From positions 47,291 through 111,290 of the forward strand of contig RDOA01000009.1 of NCBI GenBank assembly GCA_011364925.1: DNA of 64,000 nt, written 5' to 3'. Below are positions 28,326 through 37,478 of the stretch, piece by piece. The notes below the pieces were generated by a model. It ran no database searches and was not told the DNA's origin. It saw only the letters and a program-made list of their open reading frames with translations. Numbering within the stretch: the stretch's first letter is position 1; each line of letters begins with the position of its first letter. Made by a program: the position numbers and the translations under genes. The stretch is from Promethearchaeota archaeon. GTDB lineage: Archaea; Asgardarchaeota; Lokiarchaeia; Sigyniarchaeales; SOKP01.

Positions 28326-28814
28326 TCATTCTTTCGGTTTAATTTTTTTTGCTTTTTCATCAGAATCTTTTTTCTCATTTATTAAGGATTCTTTAATGGG
28401 ATTGGTGCCTAGATTTTCTATTAATTCAGTAACCCTGGTAACTTCTTCTTGAAATCTCTGGCCCTCAGCAGCACTACAGTTAAACATTTGGATTCTTTCA
28501 GGAGCTACTCCGGCAGTTTTTAAAATTTCTCGAGTGTATTCAACATTTTTTGCTGCTACTAAATTACCAGTTTCATAATCGCATTCTCCTTCGTATCATC
28601 CTGCAACGACTACTCCATCTGCGCCCTTTCCAATCGCCCTCATCATTAAACTGGGGGTAACCCTCCCAGTACAGTTAATTCGCACAGGTCTAATAGACGC
28701 AGGATATTGAGCGCGTATTGTTCCAGCCATATCCCCAGCACCATAACCTCATTTCCAACACATAAAAGCTATTATCTTTACCTGGTCTTTTGTTTTTGCT
28801 ACTATAATTTTCAC
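28326..28814 (-). CDS. mvhD: MvhD/VhuD-type hydrogenase delta subunit, selenoprotein with two Sec
   Basis: A 162-residue iron-sulfur protein when two in-frame TGA codons are read as selenocysteine, at 28749-28751 (Sec22) and 28596-28598 (Sec73). In related MvhD proteins both places are cysteines: CWK-Sec-GYGAGD answers to CxxC-x-GG, and AG-Sec-YEGECDYE answers to GCHPGDCHY. Other family cysteines remain (CTGR near 47, NCSAAEGQRF near 106). The protein passes electrons between hydrogenase or another donor and HdrA. The GTG start is 4 bases past the hdrA stop. The TGA at 28326 is taken as the true stop because no conserved residue follows. The C-terminal 20 residues are lysine-rich. Confidence 0.88.
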
Positions 28815-28818
28815 CTCT

Positions 28819-30795
28819 CTATATCTCTTCCAATATCGCGTCTATCTGTTTTTCGTATTGAGGTTCACGATAATATCTTAAAGTAATTGCTTCTGAGGGG
28901 CAATTAGCCAAACAAGCACCACAACCTCTACAAAGGATATCGTTAACTTCTGCGCCATCCGATTCGACAGTAATCGCACCATATGGGCAGTTGAGCTGAC
29001 ACAATCCACACTTTGCGCATCTTTCGTTATCAACAGTTGCACGAATTAGGAGAATCCTATATTTATCCTTTGTCATTAACCTTGCCAAAGACGACGCAGC
29101 GGCTCTTCCTTGCGCTATTGACTCTGAAATTGATTTTGGTCCTTGAGATACACCAGCTAGCACAATTCCAGGGATTTTTGTATCGATTGGATTCAATCGC
29201 GAATGATATTCCTTGAAAAATCCATCATGACTTTTCTCTAGTTTCAGAATATTGGACAAACCCTCAATCCCTTTAGCGGGTACCATAGCGCTAGATAAAA
29301 CTACCAAATCAAATTCAAATTCTTTTAATCCCGTAGTACCTACGGTGTTTTGTAATCTTACTTTAAGGTTATGGGTTTCGGGGTCTTCATAAATTCTGGA
29401 TACATTAGTTCGTATGTATTTTATTCCCTCTTTTCTAGATGCTGTAAAATATTCCTCGTAATCTTTCCCCGCAGCTCTTATATCCATGTAGGCTACGGAA
29501 ACATCAATATCGGGAGAGTGTTGTTTAATGAGCTTTGTATTCTTTACTGAGATCATACAACACACTCCAGCACTACAGTAAGTTTGCCTGGTTAAATCTC
29601 TTGATCCTACACATTGAATAAATAGAACGCTTTTAGGCTCTTTTCCATCAGAAGGTCGCTTTAGGTGTCCTATTGTAGGTCCATTAGGTGCTAATATTCT
29701 CTCCAGTTTTAACTGTGTTATAACATTAGGGTAAACATTGTAACCTAAATAACCTGTCTCTGGTTCGTATTCATCCCATCCTGTTGCAACTACTATAGAA
29801 CCAACCTCAATTTCTAAGATTTCATCTTTTTGGTCAAAATCTATCGCGTCTACTTCGCAAGCTTTTTCACATAATCCACATTTGATACACTTGGTCATGT
29901 CGATTTGAGCTATCATTGGAACTGCTTGTGCAAATGAAGCATATATAGCTTTTCTGGGATTCAAACCTTCGTTAAATTCATTGTATCCATAAGCTGGGCA
30001 GACTTCCCAACACGCTCCACAGCCATTGCAGTCATTGTTAACATATCTTGCTTTTTTTCTGATTTTAACCTTAAAATTCCCAACAAATCCAGTTACTTCT
30101 TCAACTTCACTATAGGTATGCAGATTCAATCCAGGAGTTCTAGCAGTTTGGAGCATAACCGGACCGAGAATTCATATACTGCAATCGTCTGTTGGGAATG
30201 TACGATCTAACATAGCCATCTTTCCGCCAATCGTGGGTTTTTTCTCTACTAAATGTACCTCAAAACCTTCTTCTGCTAAATCTATTCCTGCAGATAATCC
30301 TGCGACTCCCCCACCAATAATTAGAGCCTTTTTTGTTATATCTACTTCTTTGATTAAGATTTTCTCTAAAGTAGCAGCTCGAGCTACTCCGGCACGGATA
30401 GCGTCTTCTGCCGTTTTTTGTGCTCCAGGTTTATCATTTCTGTGGACAAAACTCGAATGCTCGCGGATATTCACGAATTCTAAGTATGACGGATCTAAAT
30501 TCATCGACTCTAGCACGCTTTTAAATACTGGTTCGTGAGTTTTTGGAGTGCATGATGCCATTAGTAATCGATTTGCATTAAATTCGATCATCTTTTCTTT
30601 TATAAACTCAGCACCAGACTGTGTTCATAGAGAAATATAATCTATCGCTTCTACAACATTAGGCAGTTTTTTGGCATATTCTGATAATACTTTTGTATCT
30701 ATGATTTCAGCGATGTTAAGTCCTCACTGGCAAATAGTAACTAAGATTCTGATGTCATCACTTTCAGTCATAACTTCCTCTTTAGTTTCTACCAT
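28819..30795 (-). CDS. hdrA: HdrA, heterodisulfide reductase subunit A, selenoprotein with three Sec
   Basis: A 658-residue flavin and iron-sulfur protein when three TGA codons are read as selenocysteine: 30724-30726 (Sec24, CQ-Sec-G), 30625-30627 (Sec57, SL-Sec-TQSGAEFIKE) and 30172-30174 (Sec208, DCSI-Sec-ILGP). All three replace cysteines conserved in HdrA. The FAD site is IIGGGVAGLSAGIDLAEEG. Four ferredoxin-type motifs are present: CNGCGACWEVCP, CIKCGLCEKAC, CAKCGLCQLNCP and CRGCGACLANCP. HdrA is the electron-bifurcating core of Hdr complexes. No hdrB or hdrC is adjacent. The ATG at 30795 has a GGAAGG ribosome site; the whole frame is open except for these TGA codons. Confidence 0.93.
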
Positions 30796-30920
30796 TGCAT
30801 GTCCTTCCTTTCTAATTTTTTAAGTTCCTCCTAAATATTCAAATCTAATTATTACAGTTCTAAATGATTATTTCTAATTTAAAATAACTGATTAAAAAAA
30901 TAACTTTAAAACAATCTTTT

Positions 30921-30930
30921 TTTATATAAG
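30921..30930 (-). promoter_or_regulatory. Candidate TATA box of the hdrA-mvhD operon
   Basis: The minus strand reads CTTATATAAA about 130 bases before the hdrA start. It would give a leader of about 100 bases containing an AGGAGG sequence. The assignment rests only on match to the archaeal box A. Confidence 0.3.
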
Positions 30931-30966
30931 TTTTATAATTAATTGAATTAAAAATATTCGTTAATC

Positions 30967-30975
30967 GTTTATAAT
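30967..30975 (+). promoter_or_regulatory. Candidate TATA box of the membrane-protein gene at 31002
   Basis: GTTTATAAT centred about 31 bases before the ATG, the distance expected for a nearly leaderless archaeal transcript. Confidence 0.35.
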
Positions 30976-31001
30976 CGAATTATCACGGTTATTGATATAA
31001 A

Positions 31002-31427
31002 ATGATATTAACTTTTTTCCAGATGGGAAATTTTAAAATAGACGAATATCTCCCTATCATAATGATTGCTGCATTTGCTGTAGGAGATATATTATTGCTT
31101 AAGCTTGGGTTAGTAATAACTAAAGCGCAGAAAAGAAAACGCATGAAATGGGTTGCGGGAAGTTTTGCAATTCAATTTGGAGTAGTTTTTGCTATAAGTT
31201 CTCCTTTGTTTTTACTTGGCATTATAGGTGCTTTCAAAGGGGGGCCTCCTCCTGTAGGGTTAGCTTCTATCGTTTTCATTTCAGCTTTTATTGATCTTAA
31301 CATAATTAACATTTTACATCAGATTGGATTAAAACGCTCACTAGTAGTGGTGATATTTACATTTGCTCCAATATTTCTGATGATGGTAGTTTTTGGGATG
31401 TATGTATCAAGCTTTTTTCATTATTAA
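31002..31427 (+). CDS. Small four-helix membrane protein, unknown function
   Basis: A 141-residue protein with about four membrane helices: near 14-36, 50-75, 82-102 and 115-138. A basic loop (KAQKRKRMK) lies between the first two. No known family is recognised. Its stop overlaps the end of the convergent pyrF gene by four bases. The start is set by the first ATG, with a TATA-like box about 31 bases upstream. Confidence 0.65.
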   Translation: MILTFFQMGNFKIDEYLPIIMIAAFAVGDILLLKLGLVITKAQKRKRMKWVAGSFAIQFGVVFAISSPLFLLGIIGAFKGGPPPVGLASIVFISAFIDLNIINILHQIGLKRSLVVVIFTFAPIFLMMVVFGMYVSSFFHY

Positions 31428-32353
31428 GTATTGTCTAAGTTAATCACTTTATTTATTTCCTTATTCATTTCAGAGATTTTGTCTCTAGCAGCTTCACCGA
31501 ATTTGTTCGCAGAGTATTTGCCGTTTTTAGAATAAGCATACATTATTCCTCTAGAGGAATTAACAATTGCTCCCAAGCCATCCTCATAAAATCCATTTTT
31601 TGTCTCTTTTGCCGTAGCACCCTGAGCTCCAAAACCAGGTATTAGAATATAAGAATTCTTGACTATGTTTCTTATAGACTTTAGTTCATCTGGGAAAGTG
31701 GCGCCTACAACGACACCTAAATTGTGAAAATTTGATACTTGCGTTAACTCTTCCCCCCATTTAGATACAAGTCTTGCCATTTTTATGTAATTTCTTTCTA
31801 AAGTAGCATTTTCCACGCTAACTTCGATCTTAGAATCTGGTATTCCTAATATTTCAGTACTAAAAAGGTTTTGAAAGTCATTACTGCTAGGATTTGATGT
31901 TTTAACTAAAACGAATAAACCTTTTTCTTTAAATTCTAAAAATGGTTTTACTCCATCAATTCCAAGATATGCGTTTATAGTACACGCATCAGCGTTTAAA
32001 ACTTTAAAAATAGAATAAGCATATGCCTCTGAAGTCGTCCCGATATCGTTTCTTTTGCAGTCTAAAATAACTAATAAATCCTTTTTGTGAGCATATTTTA
32101 TAGTTTCTTTTAAAGCGTCGAAAGCTTCATATTTCTCGTAAAATGCTATTTGAGGTTTTATAACAGAGATTATATCATATGTATTATCAATAAGAGTTTT
32201 ATTAAATTCAAGAATAATTTCATTGGGGTCATCATATTCGTCGATTAAAAATTGTGGAATTTCCCCTTCTTTATCTAATCTGGGATCCAATCCCATGGAT
32301 ACAACGCTATGTTTATCCTTAATTGATTGAATTAAATCTCTAATAAAATTCAT
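31424..32353 (-). CDS. pyrF: Orotidine 5'-phosphate decarboxylase
   Basis: A 309-residue decarboxylase of the longer PyrF subfamily, which turns OMP into UMP in pyrimidine synthesis. The catalytic D-x-K-x-x-D block is LDCKRNDIGTT near 99-109. The N-terminal VSMGLDPRLDK and the phosphate-site regions VVGATFPDEL and LIPGFGAQGA fit the family. The extra length compared with the 210-230 residues of most archaeal PyrF is usual for this subfamily, which is common in bacteria. No other pyr gene is near. Confidence 0.92.
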   Translation of the reverse strand: MNFIRDLIQSIKDKHSVVSMGLDPRLDKEGEIPQFLIDEYDDPNEIILEFNKTLIDNTYDIISVIKPQIAFYEKYEAFDALKETIKYAHKKDLLVILDCKRNDIGTTSEAYAYSIFKVLNADACTINAYLGIDGVKPFLEFKEKGLFVLVKTSNPSSNDFQNLFSTEILGIPDSKIEVSVENATLERNYIKMARLVSKWGEELTQVSNFHNLGVVVGATFPDELKSIRNIVKNSYILIPGFGAQGATAKETKNGFYEDGLGAIVNSSRGIMYAYSKNGKYSANKFGEAARDKISEMNKEINKVINLDNT

Positions 32354-32515
32354 GATTTAATATTAAGATTAGTTCTTGTTTTCTAATATTTTAAAGGACT
32401 CTTTATGTATATATCTTTTTCTTAGAAACTCTTATTGTGAAGCTTTCTTTAACTGTGGATTTCGCACTTTTATTTGAATAATTTACTAAACCATACAATA
32501 TAGAAAATTAATTAC

Positions 32516-33946
32516 CTATTTTTCCCGATAAAAAGTTTCTTTCCCTCGAACCATTGAGATTAAGGCTCCAAATATACAAATTATTGCGGATACTATAAAA
32601 GCAGTATGCATTCCCATTTCAAAACTAGCTTTTATTGAGGAGGTGATTACAATGGTCTGATGAGATAATACGGGATTCAACACATAAGGGGGAATAAATA
32701 TTGCTAAGATAGCACTAAGCAAAGCTATGCTAATTGATTGCCCTATCACCCGCATTGTAGACAGTGTCCCAGAAGCAATTCCTAAATCTCTTTTTTCGAC
32801 AGATTTCATAATAGCAGACTGATTAGGTGAAGAAAATAGTCCAATCCCAAAACCAATAACGGATTGGCTTATAATAATATAAATTATGTTAAGATAAGTA
32901 ATTATAAACACGAGACTGAAAAGCCCTACTGCCATAATACTCAAACCTACAGTACATGGAATTCTTGTTCCTATTTTATCAGACAATCTCCCACTAAATA
33001 AGGTAGAAACTGCCATTGTTAATGTGGTTGGAACTAAGAAAAATGCTGTTATTGCTGGAAATATTCCTAATATAGATTGCAGATAAATTGATAACAAAAA
33101 ACTTACCCCCATTGTAGCAATATAATTTATTAAAGCAGCAACATTTGCAGCAGCAAAGATCCTGTTTTTTTTAAATAGATTTAAGTTTAGCATAGGATAT
33201 TTTACCTTTGTCTCTATAATAATGTAAGAAATAAAACTTATTATTGAAATTATTATAAAACTCAGAATAATCGGAGACATCCACCCAAAAGTATTTGCCA
33301 GACTCAAACTTAAGAGAAATAAAGCTAAAGCAATACCGAAAGCTATGGTTCCTAAAATATCAAATGATTCGTCTTTTAATTTTAATTCTGATTGTTTTAA
33401 TTTTAAAAATCCGATGATAATTAAAATTACACCAATGGGAAGATTGATTGTAAATATGGTTCTCCATGTACCAGTAACTTGTATTAAAAGACCTCCTAAT
33501 ACCGGTCCTAATACCAATCCAAGATAAATAGATGCAACATATATTCCTAATGCTTTGCCCGTTTCTTGATGGGGAAACACTTCAGTTATCATTGAAGCGG
33601 AAATCGCAGCTATAAATGCACTGCCCGTTCCTTGAATCGCACGAAATATGATAACCATCTCTCCAGATGTAGATAACATACATAAGAAACTTGAAAATGT
33701 AAATAGGATAATACCTAATAAAAAAAAGTTTTTTCTTCCACGAATATCTGATAATCTCCCAAATGCTATTAAAGTAACAGCCATAACCAAAAGATAAACA
33801 ATCGGTATCCATTGAACAATTTCAAAAGAAGTTTTTAAATCTTTAGAAAGCGCGGGAATTGCAATATTTAAAATACTCCCGTCTAAAGAAGTCATAAAAG
33901 AACCTACTGTAGTGACTCCTAATACGGTCCATTTGTATTTTACCAT
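32516..33946 (-). CDS. MFS drug:proton antiporter, DHA2 (14-helix) family
   Basis: A 476-residue major facilitator with about fourteen membrane helices. The DHA2 marks are visible: LDGSILNIAIPALSKDL in helix 1, GRLSDIRGRKNFFLLG in the loop 2-3 motif, RAIQGTGSAFIAA, and YLGLVLGPVLGGLLIQ in the antiporter motif C of helix 5. Members of this family export drugs, dyes or metabolites. The substrate is unknown. It stands alone and shows no local regulator. It is unrelated in helix pattern to the second MFS gene at 35911. Confidence 0.9.
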   Translation of the reverse strand: MVKYKWTVLGVTTVGSFMTSLDGSILNIAIPALSKDLKTSFEIVQWIPIVYLLVMAVTLIAFGRLSDIRGRKNFFLLGIILFTFSSFLCMLSTSGEMVIIFRAIQGTGSAFIAAISASMITEVFPHQETGKALGIYVASIYLGLVLGPVLGGLLIQVTGTWRTIFTINLPIGVILIIIGFLKLKQSELKLKDESFDILGTIAFGIALALFLLSLSLANTFGWMSPIILSFIIISIISFISYIIIETKVKYPMLNLNLFKKNRIFAAANVAALINYIATMGVSFLLSIYLQSILGIFPAITAFFLVPTTLTMAVSTLFSGRLSDKIGTRIPCTVGLSIMAVGLFSLVFIITYLNIIYIIISQSVIGFGIGLFSSPNQSAIMKSVEKRDLGIASGTLSTMRVIGQSISIALLSAILAIFIPPYVLNPVLSHQTIVITSSIKASFEMGMHTAFIVSAIICIFGALISMVRGKETFYREK

Positions 33947-34089
33947 AGTAAATACTCCAATTTCATTTTTTTATATCATTTTGATCCTATAATTATATCT
34001 AAAAGTAAAATTTGGAGTTATTAAAAAATTAAGATTTAAAAATAAAAGCAAAAATCAAAGAAATACTAAAAAAATATCAAAGTTTAAAT

Positions 34090-34692
34090 TTAGACTCTTA
34101 ACGAGCCACGGAATCCCCTAGCGCTATAGAAAGAGGGTGCGCTGTTATGATATATGAATACATGATCGTAGCGGCGATCAGCAAAGATGGCGCCACCAAG
34201 TTTTCTAATATCAGAAGGTGTTTTCACCCAGCTCGATGTCTTCATATCAAAATTCCCAAGTTTCTGCAACTCTCGATATTGTTCTTCTGTTAAAAGCTCA
34301 ATGCCCATTGCAGCTGCCATATCAATAGCATTACCTGCTGGATGAATCCCTTTCTTTTCCCTCGCCTCCTGTCCTTCACGGTCGTAACAAACATTTCTAC
34401 GGTCTTTAGGACTTTCCGCTGAGCAATCATAAAAAATGTATTCACTCGTCTTTTTATCATGGCCAACAACATCCGGTTCACCACCAGTTCTTTCCATTTC
34501 ATTGAGTGACCACAGTTTATCTGTATTGGCTTCCAGCTTTGTTTGTATTTCAGCCCATTTAAGACTTTTATGGCGGTCCATGTTTTTCTCAAAACGAGCT
34601 TTCAATGCTCTGAGTAGTTTTTCATGTTGTTCTGTTGACAACTCTTTTTTGAATGCAGTAATTGACGATTTAGGCATAATCATCGTATTCAT
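34090..34692 (-). CDS. DUF4256 protein, probably acquired from bacteria
   Basis: A 200-residue soluble protein that I recognise as the DUF4256 family. Marks are KARFEKNMDRHKSLKWAEI, MERTGGEPDVVGHD, YIFYDCSAESPKDRRNVCYD, AIDMAAAMGIELLTEEQY and the end ARGFRGSLRV. The family is mainly bacterial and of unknown function. The DNA here is clearly richer in G and C than either flank, and the codon choice differs from the AT-rich neighbours, which suggests recent transfer. The gene stands alone between two membrane-protein genes. No mobile element is visible around it. Confidence 0.85.
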   Translation of the reverse strand: MNTMIMPKSSITAFKKELSTEQHEKLLRALKARFEKNMDRHKSLKWAEIQTKLEANTDKLWSLNEMERTGGEPDVVGHDKKTSEYIFYDCSAESPKDRRNVCYDREGQEAREKKGIHPAGNAIDMAAAMGIELLTEEQYRELQKLGNFDMKTSSWVKTPSDIRKLGGAIFADRRYDHVFIYHNSAPSFYSARGFRGSLRV

Positions 34693-34787
34693 CTTGAATA
34701 TATAAAATTATCTAGGCATGGAAGGACATTTTTAGTCCTAATTGCTGTGAAAAATTAGAGAACATCGGACTTTATTTCCACTAAATT

Positions 34788-34797
34788 AAAAAAAAAA
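34788..34797 (-). terminator. T-tract terminator
   Basis: A run of ten T on the minus strand lies about 30 bases past the stop of the membrane protein at 34829. Confidence 0.35.
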
Positions 34798-34828
34798 TAG
34801 AATATTTTTGATACAATAAATGTTCTAA

Positions 34829-35797
34829 CTAATCATTATTTTTGTTACCTTTTCCGGATCTTATTTCGCGGATTCCTTCCTTAACTTTTTTTATCGTAAT
34901 TCCTTTAAGTTTAATGAATCGAAGGATATATATGACAGTAGAGATTATAATGCCCACAAGGTAAAAGATTTGAATAGTCCAAAAGAGAGGTTCTATAGAT
35001 AAAAAGAATACTAGTTTAAATATGTATGATAAGCACGAGATCGTAGCGATCCAAATCATCGAAATAAGTAATGCGATTCTTTCGTAGAACTTTGGTTCTC
35101 CTTTATCAAAAACAAATATTTTAAGCCAAAAAACAATACAAACAAAAGCCACAGGCGTAAAAATAAGAGATCCTATAGCAATCGGTATAAGCATATATAC
35201 TGCAAATCTGTTTCTCCAAATATCAAGAACATCTCTTAATGACATTTGATCTTGAATTTGAACCTTCGCGTACTTTTTTCTCATGCTGAAGTACCCTTTC
35301 TTAATTTTTCTTCCTATTTCTTTTGCTCCTCTTTTTGCACGATTAAATATTCCTGCATCTGTGGCCTCCTGAAATTCTTCTTTAATTAAAGGAATAATGT
35401 ATAATGTTAGTGCAAATGAAATAATACCATAAAGAAATACAATAAGATCGATCCAATATTGTATACCCGTGGGAGACGTAGAAGGTGGTAAGTTTGAAAT
35501 TATACTATAAATTGCGTATCCTATGAAAATTACCGGAATAATCAATTGTATTACTATAAGAACCTGAATATCTTTTTTATTGAATTTTTCTGTAAAACGA
35601 TTAAGAATCCATAAAATAGCATTTGAAACTGTTAATATCAAACCAAATCCGGAAATGAGCTTCATTGCCCAAAAGAAAATCAAGTAACTAAGATTCAATG
35701 CGACAAATCCAAAAATGAACTCAAGAGCCATGAAAATAGCAGTTCCGACTAAACCAATTATATAGAAAATATCAAATTGTTTGAGATTTAGATTCAT
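34829..35797 (-). CDS. Polytopic membrane protein, unknown function
   Basis: A 322-residue protein with about eight membrane helices in two groups, one spanning roughly 10-155 and one spanning 195-300. Between them is a basic, amphipathic stretch (AKRGAKEIGRKIKKGYFSMR). The C-terminus is basic and ends in lysine and asparagine. No family is recognised. It lies about 110 bases after the start side of the MFS gene at 35911, on the same strand, so a shared transcript is possible. Confidence 0.7.
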   Translation of the reverse strand: MNLNLKQFDIFYIIGLVGTAIFMALEFIFGFVALNLSYLIFFWAMKLISGFGLILTVSNAILWILNRFTEKFNKKDIQVLIVIQLIIPVIFIGYAIYSIISNLPPSTSPTGIQYWIDLIVFLYGIISFALTLYIIPLIKEEFQEATDAGIFNRAKRGAKEIGRKIKKGYFSMRKKYAKVQIQDQMSLRDVLDIWRNRFAVYMLIPIAIGSLIFTPVAFVCIVFWLKIFVFDKGEPKFYERIALLISMIWIATISCLSYIFKLVFFLSIEPLFWTIQIFYLVGIIISTVIYILRFIKLKGITIKKVKEGIREIRSGKGNKNND

Positions 35798-35910
35798 AAA
35801 TAAAATGAATTATTCTAAATCTTAATAATGTTCGTGAAGTTACATTTCAGTTTTTTCAAAAAAATAATAGTTTAGCACCTTTTCTTTCATAGATATCAAG
35901 ATCTTATTAA

Positions 35911-37422
35911 CTAATTAAGAGTTTTACCTATTTTCTTATTCTTTTTCAAAGATTTTCTAGACTGCCATGGATATATTGATATTGCTGTTACAAATGGTAC
36001 CTTAGATCTTCCTATACGGAACAAGCTTCTCAATGATTTTCTGATTTCTGACATAAATTCATTTCTAATAATTTGATTTTTTACCTCTCCTTCTTCCTTG
36101 ACTAATTTCAATCGAAATAGTGCGAAAAGACCGATAAAAATAGCAATTATAAAGAAAAAATCTATTCCTTGTAATGATAGTATTTGAATGGTAGTACCTT
36201 CATTTGGAAAGTTCCAAGTTAAAGTCCAAGAAAAATTAGAAAATTCAAAAATATTTACTAAAAGTCCGCCAATAATAGGAGCAACTCCCAAGGAAATAGA
36301 TGTGAATAACGAAGCTATCGCTAGAAACCAATTAGCTTTTCCTCTTGGAGCTAATTTCAAACCAATATTGCTTAAGGAAAGAGAAGTTCCTGCTAGTGAA
36401 ATTCCCATAAGAATATGTATTACAACTAATAATGGAATTGTTAATAAATATAATGCAGAAACTGATGTGAAAATCCAAGCTAAAATGCACAAAAGAAACA
36501 TAGGACATGATATACTCAATACAGATTTATTACTGAACTTATCAGAAAGAGAACCCCACAACTTTAAAAACATCAGATTTACAAGTTGGCTTATTACAGT
36601 GAAAACTACAACTATAGTCAGACTTAAATGTAATTTTTCTAGCATATAAACTGTAAAAAAAGGTACTGTTAATCCAATTGTAAAATACCAAAAAAATAAA
36701 AAGATTAGAAGCTTTTTGAAATTCTTATCTTTATAAGGTTCAGAAATTGTTTGGAAGAATTTTGGTTTTCCATCTAATTTTATCATCATTGGTTCTGAAA
36801 TTTTTGAAATATAATAGACGCTAATCAACCCAAATATAAATCCTAAAAAATACAAAATAGAATAACCAAAATCTTCTGCATTCACGAAATTAGTTTTCCA
36901 AAAATCGATAAAAATTCCAGCTAATAAATTTGTGATTAGTCCCATGAATGTTGATATTAGCAATCTTCTAGAAAAAAATTTGCCAAGTATTTTTTGAGGA
37001 ATTAAATCATGCATCCAAAAATTCCAAGCAGTATGTCCAATTGAAGCGAAGATAGATTGTAATGATAAAAAAATAATTAAAAAAATTAAACCTGATTCAG
37101 ACTTGAAAAAAAATGGAACTAAACCTATTGTTAGGAGGCAAATTCTATATAAAGTTAGTGAAAAAACACTAATTGCCCGACGATTACGTAATTTTTCAAT
37201 TAAAAAAATTGTGGGAATTTGAAAGAAATTGCATATTGTTGGAATCGCGCTCATTAGACCAATAATAAAAAAATTTGCTCCAAATCTCAGAGCAAAAGAA
37301 ACTAATATTGGCCCTGTCGTTAAATTCACCATAATTTGGGAGATGTAACCATCTTTCGTAACGTTTTTCAACGAAAGTTCTATGTCATTTTCACTTAATG
37401 TCTCTTGAGTTGGAAGGAACAT
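35911..37422 (-). CDS. MFS transporter (12-helix type)
   Basis: A 503-residue major facilitator with about twelve membrane helices. The loop 2-3 motif is weak (IEKLRNRRAISVF), while the mirrored motif in the second half is better (LWGSLSDKFSNKSVL). A longer loop near 395-425 lies between helices 10 and 11. The substrate is unknown. It is on the same strand and 57 bases downstream of the opine-dehydrogenase-like gene, which in turn abuts the B12 protein gene. The transporter may therefore carry the substrate or product of that pair. Confidence 0.85.
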   Translation of the reverse strand: MFLPTQETLSENDIELSLKNVTKDGYISQIMVNLTTGPILVSFALRFGANFFIIGLMSAIPTICNFFQIPTIFLIEKLRNRRAISVFSLTLYRICLLTIGLVPFFFKSESGLIFLIIFLSLQSIFASIGHTAWNFWMHDLIPQKILGKFFSRRLLISTFMGLITNLLAGIFIDFWKTNFVNAEDFGYSILYFLGFIFGLISVYYISKISEPMMIKLDGKPKFFQTISEPYKDKNFKKLLIFLFFWYFTIGLTVPFFTVYMLEKLHLSLTIVVVFTVISQLVNLMFLKLWGSLSDKFSNKSVLSISCPMFLLCILAWIFTSVSALYLLTIPLLVVIHILMGISLAGTSLSLSNIGLKLAPRGKANWFLAIASLFTSISLGVAPIIGGLLVNIFEFSNFSWTLTWNFPNEGTTIQILSLQGIDFFFIIAIFIGLFALFRLKLVKEEGEVKNQIIRNEFMSEIRKSLRSLFRIGRSKVPFVTAISIYPWQSRKSLKKNKKIGKTLN

Positions 37423-37478
37423 AATAAACTTTATAGTTGAGCCTTTTTAGGAATTAGATTTATTATGAAGAAAATTGG

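Noticed and set aside
28326..28328. The last TGA of mvhD as a sixth selenocysteine
   Set aside because: Reading on gives about 25 codons that overlap the hairpins and align with no conserved family residue, so it is taken as the stop.
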